From: Protonemura montana
Taxonomy: Eukaryota > Arthropoda > Insecta > Plecoptera > Nemouridae
DNA: 64,000 nucleotides
Direction of reading: 5' to 3'
Assembly: GCA_947568835.1 (NCBI GenBank)
Contig: OX387606.1
Span: 4,216,001-4,280,000, forward strand
In this document: positions 38,961 through 50,001 of the stretch, in pieces
Layout of the letters: each line of letters opens with the position of its first letter
Numbering within the stretch: position 1 is the first letter of the stretch
Translations under genes and position numbers: made by a program
Notes under the pieces: model-generated
What the model was told of the DNA's origin: nothing
Databases searched by the model: none
The model's input: only the letters and a program-made list of their open reading frames with translations

Positions 38961-39998
38961 GTGAGCTGCTACTTCCGGGAAACTCCAACCTGATGCACGC
39001 GTTGCGTCATCCAGATGCCAGCTCCCACTTTTCTTCTCGATCTCCCAACACGGCAGAGGGGAAGGGGAGGACGAAATAACTGACACAAAATGACTCATGA
39101 CTGCACGATCATAAATCACAACGGCGTTGTTCTAATACTATGGTTGAACATAAAGCTACTTCCATTTTGATCTAATTAGAAAAGCTACAAGCACAACAGA
39201 CGATCCGCGCAGGAGGTTGTCTTCTGGAATTATTCATGATCATGACTAATGTACACGAACAGTTGAATATTTCGCACACTGATTGATCGTTGGAAGTGAT
39301 TACGCAAACACCGCGTCCCTGGTACGCACGAAACAATGTCTAATAATATGTGTGTGTTCCCCGCGTATTGTGTGCAAGTGTGTGAGTAGTGGAACGCGAC
39401 GCATGTTCGGATTTAATCTCGCCGCTAGACGCTTGTCAGGCGTCGTGTCGGCGTCGGCGTCGGCGGTGTCTAAACTGTCACTCACATCGCCGCGAGAGAT
39501 AACAAGTCTCACTTACTAGCTGCGCTCGCTTACGTGTGTGGTTGATGTGTGAAACGGGCATACGCGACGCTCAAACTTAAGGAAAGCTACGCGAGGTACG
39601 AGCGCGTCTTGTGCCACGCACCCGACGTTGCGCCTCTTGACGCGCCCCGTTACGCAGAGGGTTGTAGAAAGCCCACGCGAACAATTCAATTATTTGTGAT
39701 GGTTAATTTAAACGTGAATAACGGGGCGTACTAATTTTCAGCTCAAGTTTTGAGACGATTAAGGTTGCCTCGCTTTGCGGCCGTGCTTTGACCGTTTGTT
39801 ACTCTTGAATTTGACTTGCGGTCCATGAATAACAGATAATTGATTTCCATGCAGGCTGGGTACGGCGTTAACTTGGTCGGCTGGTATCTTACAAGTTAAG
39901 TGTTGAGAAGGAGAGAGAGAGAAAGAGCGGGAGGAAGCGCGGTTTTGTCAGCGATTTCATTTCATCGACTAGTTTTGTATCGTGGTGCATTGCAACTA

Positions 39999-40039
<41 letters not shown>
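39999..40039. repeat. (CGT)n triplet microsatellite
   Basis: About thirteen perfect CGT units within the receptor intron. Confidence 0.95.
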
Positions 40040-40040
<1 letters not shown>

Positions 40041-41771
40041 TGGGTTATCTGGCGTTGAGCAATTTTCTTTGTTCAAACAAGTGGTTGACGCTTGGTTGAT
40101 GGCCACGACTTGAGGAGCGTGTTATTCCCCAGGGTACTTTCTAAGGAGATAAATATTTATGCGGTGCCCTGCTCGGTGATAGCGATGCCACGGTGGGAGG
40201 ACCACACGCCCACAAACTGCAATGACGTGGCACTAAACAAAAGGGTTTGCCTTTTCTTTTCTATCGGGCTATCGAAAATTGGGCGGCGTGAAGTGGAAAA
40301 TTTTTGCCGATCAATCAATACGCTATGGAGATTTAATAAAATGTTCTCTTGTTGAGATAAACTGTGTGATGTGTGGGCTGTGAGGCGTGTATGTGGGTGT
40401 GTGGTCATAATGCTGAATTTGAGTTAGGTGCACGCACCCTTTCTCCTGTCAACACGCGGCTAGGTGGCGTTCTCGAGGTGGTGGAGGTGCCATGCGCTAA
40501 ATTATTTATGTTATACGCTCAAAACGGTTTCGGCAAACTTTACCACAACAGCTTTAACGCGTAAATTAACTTTCTCCAAAGTTTCCGTCTCATTAAGTTG
40601 ACGTAACGAATATTTTTCCAGCAAAGTTCTAAACTCGTATGAACTTTACTTAAAATATTATTAACTATTCAAAGCAAGTGTAGTATACCATAGATATATA
40701 TATATACTCGTATATATACTTCTTGCACATAGTAGTATTGTAGAAGCATAACTAAAACCCTCTAGAAGACAGATTGCAGGCTCCCCCGCTCACCAGCTCG
40801 TAACCGCCAGCCCCTGAATGTAAATTGACATCAATGGTAATTAATTTGACATCCCTCCAGTGCTAGCTGTAGCATGCTAGTTAGGCGTTCCCAGCTGAGG
40901 AACGCAGCCCCCGGAAAATCTCGTGGTTTGCAAAGACACAGCAACTCAAAGACGGGCGCCCCATCAAGCGAGTCAACAGCGAAATACAATGGCGTTTTGC
41001 AAGCGAAGAAACTCGCGGCGTGGAGCGCTAGAAACCGCAGAGCTACGCGATTCTTTCCACAAGTCTTGAAGGGAATTAATGAAGCGAAATCCTTAAATCA
41101 ACTTTTTACACGCTCTTTGAGTCTGAAAACTCTGTTGTAAATCGACGCGAGCAGGTTATGCACCCTCTGTAATATTAATACACCCTCTCAAAGCATTGTT
41201 ATATCGTGTTCTTTTATTTCTGCCGTGCGCGTCCAATAAAATCTATTATAGTTAAGTTCTGTTCATAATTAGAGCCATTGAAGTGTCGTCCATGCCGTTG
41301 CATTCCCAATATACAATGCGGTTTATTCCGCTGTTGAACAATAGAATAATGCTTTTATCGTGAACCACCGTCAACGATGAATTCATATTACTTCTGTTTA
41401 ATTATGTGCTCGCTCTTTGAAAAGCTCTTCGTGAATGCACCAAACTCGGGTGATTGAAAATTTCGGTAGAAACAACAAAGTGAACAAAACCAACAGCACA
41501 GAGTCTCAGGTTTTAACGTGTAACTTGCTACCAAATCATTTGTGCTCGATTCATATGCAAGACCGATTCTGTTCAGAGTTCGGGAGTGAAGGAATTGAAG
41601 TTAACAACAGTTTCACTTAACTTGCTTATTAGCCTACCGACAGTGTGGATTAACTGATCAATAATGCCATGTCCCGTTCTTCGGATGAAACATGAAGCCG
41701 GCGGTGCCATTCGAAAGGTGAATAGTCGCCAGCGCCATGTTTATTCACACCAATCACCAATTTACAGACAC

Positions 41772-42150
41772 ATTGATTGGTTCATTAGGTTCAACGACGC
41801 AATGTTCTGTCAACGGGCCATGTGGCACTGGTCTAATATCGTCAATGAATGAAGATATATTTTTTTTTAATTATGTTGAACCTAACATAGCCTAAAAAAG
41901 AGGAAGGGAAACCAGGTGTCGGAACGTAGCCTATTTCTGTAGAAACCGACCTAACCTCCCTTTAGAAGGACGGTACAACGCGAACAACAGGATTTCTACG
42001 CAAATTCATGCTGTTGAGAGGTTGATAAGCAAGGCAAATACAGGTGCTGTACTTACTTTCGTCCTTCCAACCTTTCCCCCGCACAAAACAGGACAAATGT
42101 AGTATAGTCAAATATTTACAGACCTGGTTGTTCAACGTTGCGTTGTTAAA
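41772..42150 (-). mobile_element. SINE copy related to the 5S-headed element
   Basis: It shares most of its length with the element at 60871-61320: GGCACTGGTCTAAT, AACCTAAC-TAGCCTA, CGTAGCCTA, GAAGGACGGTACAAC, GAGGTTGATA-GCAAGGC and TACTTACTTTCGTCC-TTCCAACC all occur in the same order. The 5S-like head is absent or too decayed to recognise beyond about 42095. Substitutions are spread evenly, as in an old non-coding repeat. It ends about 45 bp before exon 3, so the acceptor region of intron 2 adjoins or overlaps repeat-derived sequence. Confidence 0.75.
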
Positions 42151-42193
42151 CATTGAAACTACCTCACACTTTGAGCCCTCGCCTTGCCCTCAG

Positions 42194-42425
42194 GTTGCGC
42201 GGTGAGACGGCGGGCGGCGCTTGGTGCCCCAAGATCCAGATCGAACGTGGGGTGCGAGAGTACCTACAGATCGACCTTGGCGATGTCCACGTGGTTACCG
42301 GCGTCGAGACGCAGGGTCGTTTCGACCACGGCCGTGGCCAGGAGTACGCTGAAGAGTACCTGCTGGAGTACTGGCGTCCGGGGCTGGAAAAGTGGCGCGA
42401 GTATCGTCGGTGGGATGGCAAACAG
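42194..42425 (+). CDS. Ddr: Discoidin domain receptor, exon 3 (discoidin domain core)
   Basis: It encodes residues 77-154, the central strands of the collagen-binding discoidin domain. Recognisable family motifs are GGAWCP with Cys88, EYLQIDL, VETQGR and YLLEYWRPGLEKW. Cys88 is expected to pair with Cys192 in exon 4. Of the human DDR2 collagen-trench residues, Arg105 and Glu113 are kept (Arg119 and Glu127), whereas Asp69 aligns with Gly84. The acceptor is CCTCAG and the donor is GTAAGC after CAG, giving phase 0. The frame stays open about 230 bases past the donor, but that extension looks like intron and lacks homology. The reading is based on family motifs recalled from vertebrate and insect receptors. 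Confidence 0.95.
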
Positions 42426-44105
42426 GTAAGCATTTACTGCATTTACTGTGTTCTGTGTTTAGAAGGAGGGTCATTCGAAATCTTGAGAATTCGTCGCATA
42501 CTTTGTATAACTCATGAAATCTCTATTTTCCCATTTTTCCAAGTAGAGGGAGTGGTAGATAATTGGTTAAAAATTGCTAAAATGTCGGCAAGTGAAAGAA
42601 ACAATTATCGCAAAGAGTTTACTTTGACTAAAACCTCATTCTCTGCCTTGAATTGATTATTATTGCGTATATTGTTATTATTCCAATTATTAATTGATTA
42701 TTATAATATAATAATTATTAGCCCTTGGATTGTCTAGCGTTTGGCAAGAATCCCAGCCTTAAAAACCTGGAATATTTCCTCCATTGAAAGAGTATGACTA
42801 TTACCTCAACACTTGCCGGTTCCCGAACCATCTCCCGAACCTTGGGGCATTGAAGCGTGTGTACTGGGTTAGGGTCAACACCGAAATATGGCTGCAGACC
42901 CTGATGGATGTTGGACTGAATTCCATAGAAGCCAGACTCGCTATGAAAATATTTTAATGAATTTTATTTGAAATATATGTAAAAAGCAAAAAACAGTTAA
43001 TTTATAAACTAGCTTTGTGTAGTGGATCGTTTAATGTACACCTGTGAGTCTAAGCATTTATTCCGGTTTAATTAAGGTAACGGTGAGACCATGCTTTATC
43101 TACCTCCTCCGGCTCGCCGTCTACGCAGACTTTGAGCTTCAGGCTTTTCTGCATGTGAAGTTTTCAGGTTTCAAAATGAATGCATAGCAAAATGTAAACT
43201 AGACGAGTTTTTAAAATAGTTTTTTTTTTCAAGTAATTAGTCGCAGTTCTTTACAATACCGTCCAAATAAAAATAAGAATCTTTTTACCGCTTTTGTATG
43301 AAACGTGATGCTCGTTGATGCTGACGGTCGAGATTCTGAGCATAATTCGTGGAAATAATTTTATCAGGTAAATTGTTTCCAGAAAACTAATTTGGATGAA
43401 ATAAACACGACAGAAGAAAACCTCGCAGAGTACAAAGTTGATTGTTGAGAACTTTATTTCTTCGACAGATTAATTTTTTTGATTGCATGCATACACTCGA
43501 GCTGCCGGTGAAATTTTCCTCTAGAACAGTTTGATAGAAGACGTAAAGAGCGTACCGTTTTTGAACTAACAACATTCCTTGTTATTTGCGCTATTATTTT
43601 TAATTGGGACAGCCATTCTCCTTGAATTTCGTCGCTGCTGTCGCCTCCAGCAAACACATTCGTCCTTGTCTCGTCCTTGTCTCGTCCTTGCCTCGTCTTC
43701 GCGCACTCCATCACCAAGACTCGGACGTTATGGCAAACAATTTCTGTATGCTCCGTTAAATTTAATATCTTTCTAATTTAGCCCTCAAAAAGTCGTTTGA
43801 ATTCACTTTTTTTCCCGTCTCATGTTTTGCTTCAATTTGGGCCTCACGAAATAATATTTTCCCACCCCGAGCTTTGCCTGGCCCGTTCTTTCCACCCGTT
43901 ACTCCGTCCGTTATGTTTCGTACGCTCACCCAGTCAGTCTCTAGTGGCAAAGAGTGGCAGCCGCTTGCAGTCTGCACATTGCTGTGCTCATGCTTTATGC
44001 TTGAACCATAAGCCACCCCATGACCCCCGTCTGACAGGAACCTCAATCCTCCTTTCTCGTCTTAATTAAAAGACAGTTTTCACCCCCCCCTGGCTCTTAA
44101 ACGTG

Positions 44106-44130
44106 GCAGCAGCAGCAGCAGCAGCAGCAG
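44106..44130. repeat. (GCA)8 triplet microsatellite
   Basis: Eight perfect GCA units; intronic. Confidence 0.9.
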
Positions 44131-45416
44131 GCCTTTCTATGTATTCAAGATCACTCCAGAGAAATTCACTGAAATTAATTAGTGAGTTTCTCCAACCGTT
44201 CATTTATTCAGTGGTATGTATGTCTCTCAACAAAAAACACCCCCACGTTTTGAAAAAATCATGGTGCGGTGATAAAAAACCAGGCAAGATTCTCACATGA
44301 TGCATTAGAATGGGATATACGATGGCGTTGAGTTGATACGGGCACACACACACACACACAGACACGCATGTAGGGCACGCCTCCGATTTCCCAGATGTAA
44401 CGCAGGGAAATTCTAAATGGTCTCGGCCTTGCCGCCTAGGCCAGCCTGCAGTAGAGTCGAGAGAACCCCATCATGCCATTATGGATTTTGCAATTTCGGC
44501 ACCGCGGCCCCATATTTGCTTATCTCGGCAAGTGAAGTAGTAATACGCGGTTAGAGCTGGGCTGTGTTATAGAACCGAGGCGAAGCGGTACACTTGCAGC
44601 GAAAAGTGGAGCAATCGTTTAAGGGAAATACCCCTAAACACACCGAAAAAAAGAAGGTTTTACAGCGCAATTTTCTTTTCGAGATAAACAAGAAGTGTTT
44701 CCATTACTGCGCACTGTATTTTGTATCAAGCTAGAAACGGTAATCAGATCTTTGCGTTTGAGTCTTAGCGAACAGTCCCTTCGGCATTCGGTAATGATGC
44801 AATTCGAGAAATATATTTGCTTTTGTCTGTACGTCGTGTAGAAATTAACATTGATATCAGATATTATGGTAATTGCATACAATCAGCGCGCTGTTTGTTT
44901 TAATCATCGAGAATTATTGCGTTACATAATAAAGTACGCTTTGGTTAGACGCTCCATTACGTCTAAACCTGGAAATATTAATTACTTCCGTAGGAGGTTT
45001 ATTTGTAACGTGCAAAACAACGGCGATGAAAATAATAAAAAGCGTACACTTAAAGCGGATGATATATTGCTGCTCTCCCATCGCTGCGCTGTGTTTCTTT
45101 GATTTTAAATTCGCTGCCGCAGCTGAATCTAACAAATCATCATTTCAGGGCGCTGTGTTCCCGTTTGAATTGCTAAATATCCGAACCTACTGTGCTTGCG
45201 GTTTCATGACATGTACTACAGTTACTAGATGCTGAGATCTAGTTTTCATGTAACAGCATAATAATGTTAGCGTCACCGTTTCCCCTTACACATTAACCAT
45301 AATTATCTGCAACTGTGGGTGTGTATGTGATATTAGATTAGTTGCTAAGTGTACAATCAAATTAGTCCCGCCTTTTGAAGCTCGTCATTGAACGGAGCTA
45401 GCTAATTCTCGACATG

Positions 45417-45433
45417 CCCCCCCCCCCCCCCCC
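45417..45433. repeat. Poly-C tract (17 C)
   Basis: Seventeen consecutive C within receptor intron 3. Confidence 0.95.
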
Positions 45434-47592
45434 GTTCCACTCGCAGATATCATTTTCGCAGGTTCGAACGCGTTCGGTGACGTGGGAAAGCGGCAAATTA
45501 CGCAGAGACTTTTCAGTTGTTACATTCAAGTGTTTCAATGCCAATTTCTATGAATGAGGTACCAGGCCTCTGAACGCAGAGCAAAGATGTGAGATTGCTG
45601 TGCTTACGCCCTTTTAACGTACAGTTTGGCAAATGAATTCTAGGACTTAGTTTCTTAATAACGGTCACGTGTGCCTTCCGTAGTTCTCAATTGAAGAGGA
45701 GCAAAATTGAATACAAGAAAACGGCAAAATATCTTCGTTCAAAGCAGCCATTATCTCATAACCCTTTTCAAGATTTTGTTTCGAAAACTCTACAACTCCT
45801 AGACGCATCCCGCAGAACAAACTTGGCTCCTCCACTCGAAAACTGTTGAACGCATCTTGCCGAACAATTTTTGTTTTTCACGGCCTCGAAAATCTCCGTT
45901 ATGAAAGAGCAGTGGTAGGTTTTTGGCCGTGCCTCGACACAGACGAGCGATCATGTCATAGTTTTTCCTGCCCGTTTGATCGACCGATGCCGAGATTGAC
46001 TTGTAACCATCAGTCCCAGTTCGCGTGCCGCGCGCGGCTTAACTTGGAGTCGAACTCGGCGCGGCGACCTCGTGAGCTCGCTCATAAACATTGCACATTA
46101 CCCGCGTTATAGCGAGATCACGTTGTCTTCCATCTTGCCCGTCCGTCTTTCCACCATCGAGCGCCGCTCGCTCTCTCTCGCTCGTCGAGTCGCCGTCAAT
46201 GAACGGTTTTGACAAGACGTGATGTGCTTTTGCAAACAATTCCTTGATCCGAAACGCGAGGCAACTGTAGGGTTTTCTGCGGCGTAAATCGAGCGGTCAA
46301 TTTCGCCGTTTCTGACATTAAATTTGCTGCAAGTGACAGGCAATACGTGATAACTCTTTTTTAAATTTACACTTTATACGAGTTCAAGCGAGCTAATTTT
46401 ATTTATCAGGCAATTAATAACGGGGAGAGAAAAGAAATCGGACTTTTATTGCACTTGTTATTTCGCCATGATGCATACGGTTATTGACTGAATGACCTCG
46501 TGAGGCAAGATTGATTCGAGTTTCTGTAAATTACAACCGAGGCAACGATTTTTGCAGAAAGAGCAAAGGTGCACACTCAAAAAAAAAGCGGGAACAAAAA
46601 GAAATGGAAGTGCATTTGAAGAAAATGCATCAGAGCATGCAATACGATGTTCATTTTTGAACTACATAAATAGGTTTTATGGCCGAATAAATAGCGGTGC
46701 ACACAATCGTGTGTAATTGGATGTTTCAAAGTGGGCTGCCTGCACGTTTTGCACAAGGCGACCTAAATGTTTTATGGGGAAAGCAAAATTGCATTGGATA
46801 TTACGTGTAAAAATATAGCTATGAAAGATAATTATTTTTGTAAAAACAAATCTTTATAGTGTATATTTTAAACAATGATCTAAATGGAAAATAATATAAC
46901 TGCAATTATTTGTTTATTGCAATGTTTAAATAATTTAACAAAGTGAAACGAGTGATCTCCTAATCAGTGTTAGCACTTTTGTGCAAGCTGGTTTACGATA
47001 TGGCTCGATTTTGTTGCTCAAAATGGACGTTGTTTTCTATGCAAATGCACTGGTGGTACACAATTGTGTTTATAGTGCTTTCGACAGCTACAGTTCGAAA
47101 AAAGACGCCCGTCAGATTTTCGTAATTGGCAATTAGGGTAAAAAGTGTTAAATTGGAGTTGATATTTAAAAAAATAGAACATAAGCGAGTTATGGTAATG
47201 CCTGTTTTGCATTTTGTTTAACAGACGAAGTTTTCAAAGCATGATTGAGTCAGTCGCGAGTTATTAACAAGTGTCAACCACGTTTCTCCGACGCTTTATT
47301 TTGTTTCTCGTCAATTTCGCTCACCGCCGCCGCGATCGTGCGGATTAAACCTCGATTGAATATTCACGTGGCTGACGCAGCGAGGACGCGTTAGCGAATC
47401 GGAAGCGCCGGGGAAAAGCGTGAAAAGCTTGTTTTCTTTCTGCGTGTAGACACGTCGGAGATCTATCGTGAAGAATGAACTTTTTCGCTGGGGATAAAGT
47501 GTCAAAGGATTTAGAAATGAATCCAACAGAAGTCATAAATAAAGTTTCGACTCCATGTCTCCTAATGAATTTCCATGATGAGTTTTTTTTTT

Positions 47593-47749
<157 letters not shown>

Positions 47750-48743
47750 GTATTCTATAAAAAAACACTCCATGCAATGCTGGGCTGTGTACCAGTGGGT
47801 GGGTGGATGTCATCGACCAGTGGCTAAGCAGAATAAACATTTGTTCCTTTCGATCGAACGTGGTGGGACAGTTGCCCGACGAGTTCCCTACTTAATCTGA
47901 ACCCGGCAGGTAATTCCCGAATCTGCTTTGAAATCTCGTTCCGTCACGAATCACCAGCCACTTCAAACGCGTGCTTTATTGACACGGTTTTCTGTGTGGG
48001 TAGCTGCAATCAAATCAAATTGAACTCTTCGGATCGAGTGGGACGTCCTCGATAACAACGTTACACAAAGTAGCTCCTACCGTTATTCAGATCACTGCGT
48101 AGCTTTTACGTGAAACAAATGTCCTTGCCTCGTTTAAACAGGCACCAATGAAAACCATCATCATGATTATGCTATCTTTATTTGACCGTTTGTAATTTCG
48201 GCACGTTTCCTTTTCCCCGGCACTGAAAGATTATAGAAAAATCGTCCTTAAGATTTCTATTCCACTTCCGTCCAGCGTTTTAGCACCGAGCTGGACGCAC
48301 GGATATAAAAAAAGGCTCAGTATAGAACCGTTGAAAATTGTGCCAGTATAAAAACGCACTTTAAGATTTCATTTTTAGTTTTTAATGGTGGTTCCCATGA
48401 GGAAAGTGTTGTTAAACCAGTCCCTGAATTCAAAGCAGATTGCCCATAAAACCCTGTCTGATATATTGATATAAACCGCCTCCAGCGATGCCACCCCAAA
48501 CTTGCTACACATTAAAATAAAGCTTCAAATCGCTTAAAATTCGCGAATCTTTCTGGCCTCTGGGCAGTGGCAGAATCCAGCCAATAATCCAGCCCTAGCA
48601 ATGATGACGTCCTTCCAGGAAACAGCGCGAATATCCTTGCACTCAGTCAAAGACAATATCCCCACCTAGAAACCTGGGTGAGAGTCAGTCTCTGACGTGA
48701 GAGGGTGGGGAGAAGCCAGCACAATCACTGGTGCACGGTGAGT

Positions 48744-48775
<32 letters not shown>
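48744..48775. repeat. Poly-G tract (32 G)
   Basis: The longest homopolymer in the window: 32 uninterrupted G. Confidence 0.95.
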
Positions 48776-48777
<2 letters not shown>

Positions 48778-49853
48778 GCTAAAAGCATTTGATAATTGAG
48801 GCGTACAGACACAAAAGGGTGAAAGAAAACCTCGGTCAATAACTTAATTAATTTATGTGGTATCCTTCTCTTTATCATCAGCCCCTTATTGCGCTCCTCC
48901 TCTGTACACGATGCTGCTGCCTGCCTCCCTATATTTATAGCGTTAAAGGTATCCACAGGGAATCGCGGGAAAGTGAGACAGAAACCTCCTTGGAGACGCT
49001 CGAAGAGGGAGAGAAATAGAGATATATTATTTGATACTGTTATTATATAAATTGATCAGCGTGTTGTGTAAATCATGAACTATAACTTTAAATTGATATA
49101 GTACCTTCGGTGTATTCTTCTCGCTTTTTTTTTCGAGAGTGATTATGGATAAAGTTTTACCCTTGTGTCAACTTGTTGAAGTCGACCCGAGTAATAAATC
49201 AAAGTGTCGATAGCGTTTGACAAAAGCGTGGTTCATTTTGTCGCGCGGCGAGTGCCGGCTTTTCAATGTCCCGAGAAAGTGTTAGTTCGCTGGTAGGCCG
49301 GCCGCCGGTTCGCATAAACACCGCGCTCACCACTCGCCCCACGCTGATTTAGTGAAAAGTGACAACATTTTATTATAAACAACGTTTAGTTGTCTCGCTC
49401 TAATTTGCATGTGACACGAGTCTATTGCCCTTTGCCCGACATGCTTTCGACCGTTGTAATGAGTGGGAGAATTTTCGGCATGTATTTGCTGTCGAGGTTT
49501 TGTTGACCACTTCGAATATCATTTCTCTAAATTAACGTGAATGCCGTGACAGGGTGTAATTTTACACTCAGTTGGCTAAGCTCGTTGTTTTAAATGTTGC
49601 AAACAGTTATCGGCTTTTGATCCAGAGCACTTTTAAAGCATACAAACTGTGAGACGTCGGCCAGCTAATTTTTTATGAGTCTCCACTGCTTTGTAACTAT
49701 TTAAACAACTGGTTGTTTACAGATTTTTTGTTTTTTCTGATCACACAGGAATTAAAACCACGGTAGGGTCCATTTTCAATGCCTGTGAACTCTGCCCTCC
49801 GTCACGGTGGCTGGACTCGCTGCCCTCGCTGACCTTCCATGTGAATGTTCCAG

Positions 49854-50001
49854 ATCATGAGCGGGAACAGCGACACAGCCACCGTTGTTAGCCACCGCTT
49901 GATGCCGCCGATCTACGCGAGCCAGGTCCGCGTTCTGCCGCACAGCATCCACAGAAGGACCGTATGCCTGCGCGTTGAACTCAAGGGATGTCTCTCCGAA
50001 G
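49854..50001 (+). CDS. Ddr: Discoidin domain receptor, exon 4 (discoidin domain end)
   Basis: It encodes residues 155-203, the last part of the discoidin domain. IMSGNSD matches the VISGNED and VLDGNSN segments of DDR1 and DDR2. PPIYASQVRVLP matches the PPxVARxVRF strand. VCLRVELKGC matches the highly conserved closing motif VCLRVELYGC, carrying Cys192 and Cys200, the partners of Cys88 and Cys45. The Tyr of the closing motif is Lys here. The acceptor is TTCCAG (entry phase 0) and the donor GTAAGC follows GAA-G, leaving phase 1. The open frame past the donor has no homology. Confidence 0.93.

Larger units (their letters stand above)
38961..42193 (+). other. Ddr: Ddr intron 2 (3.2 kb)
   Basis: It starts GTGAGC and ends CCCTCAG. 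It holds a CpG-rich patch at 39400-39660 with a GTCGGC-type hexamer run, a (CGT)n array at 39999, an AT dinucleotide run near 40697, and near its 3' end a copy of the SINE family described at 41772. Confidence 0.85.

Noticed and set aside
42426..42656. Continuation of the exon 3 frame past base 42425
   Set aside because: A good GTAAGC donor follows CAG and the next residues lose all resemblance to the receptor, while exon 4 continues the domain exactly.
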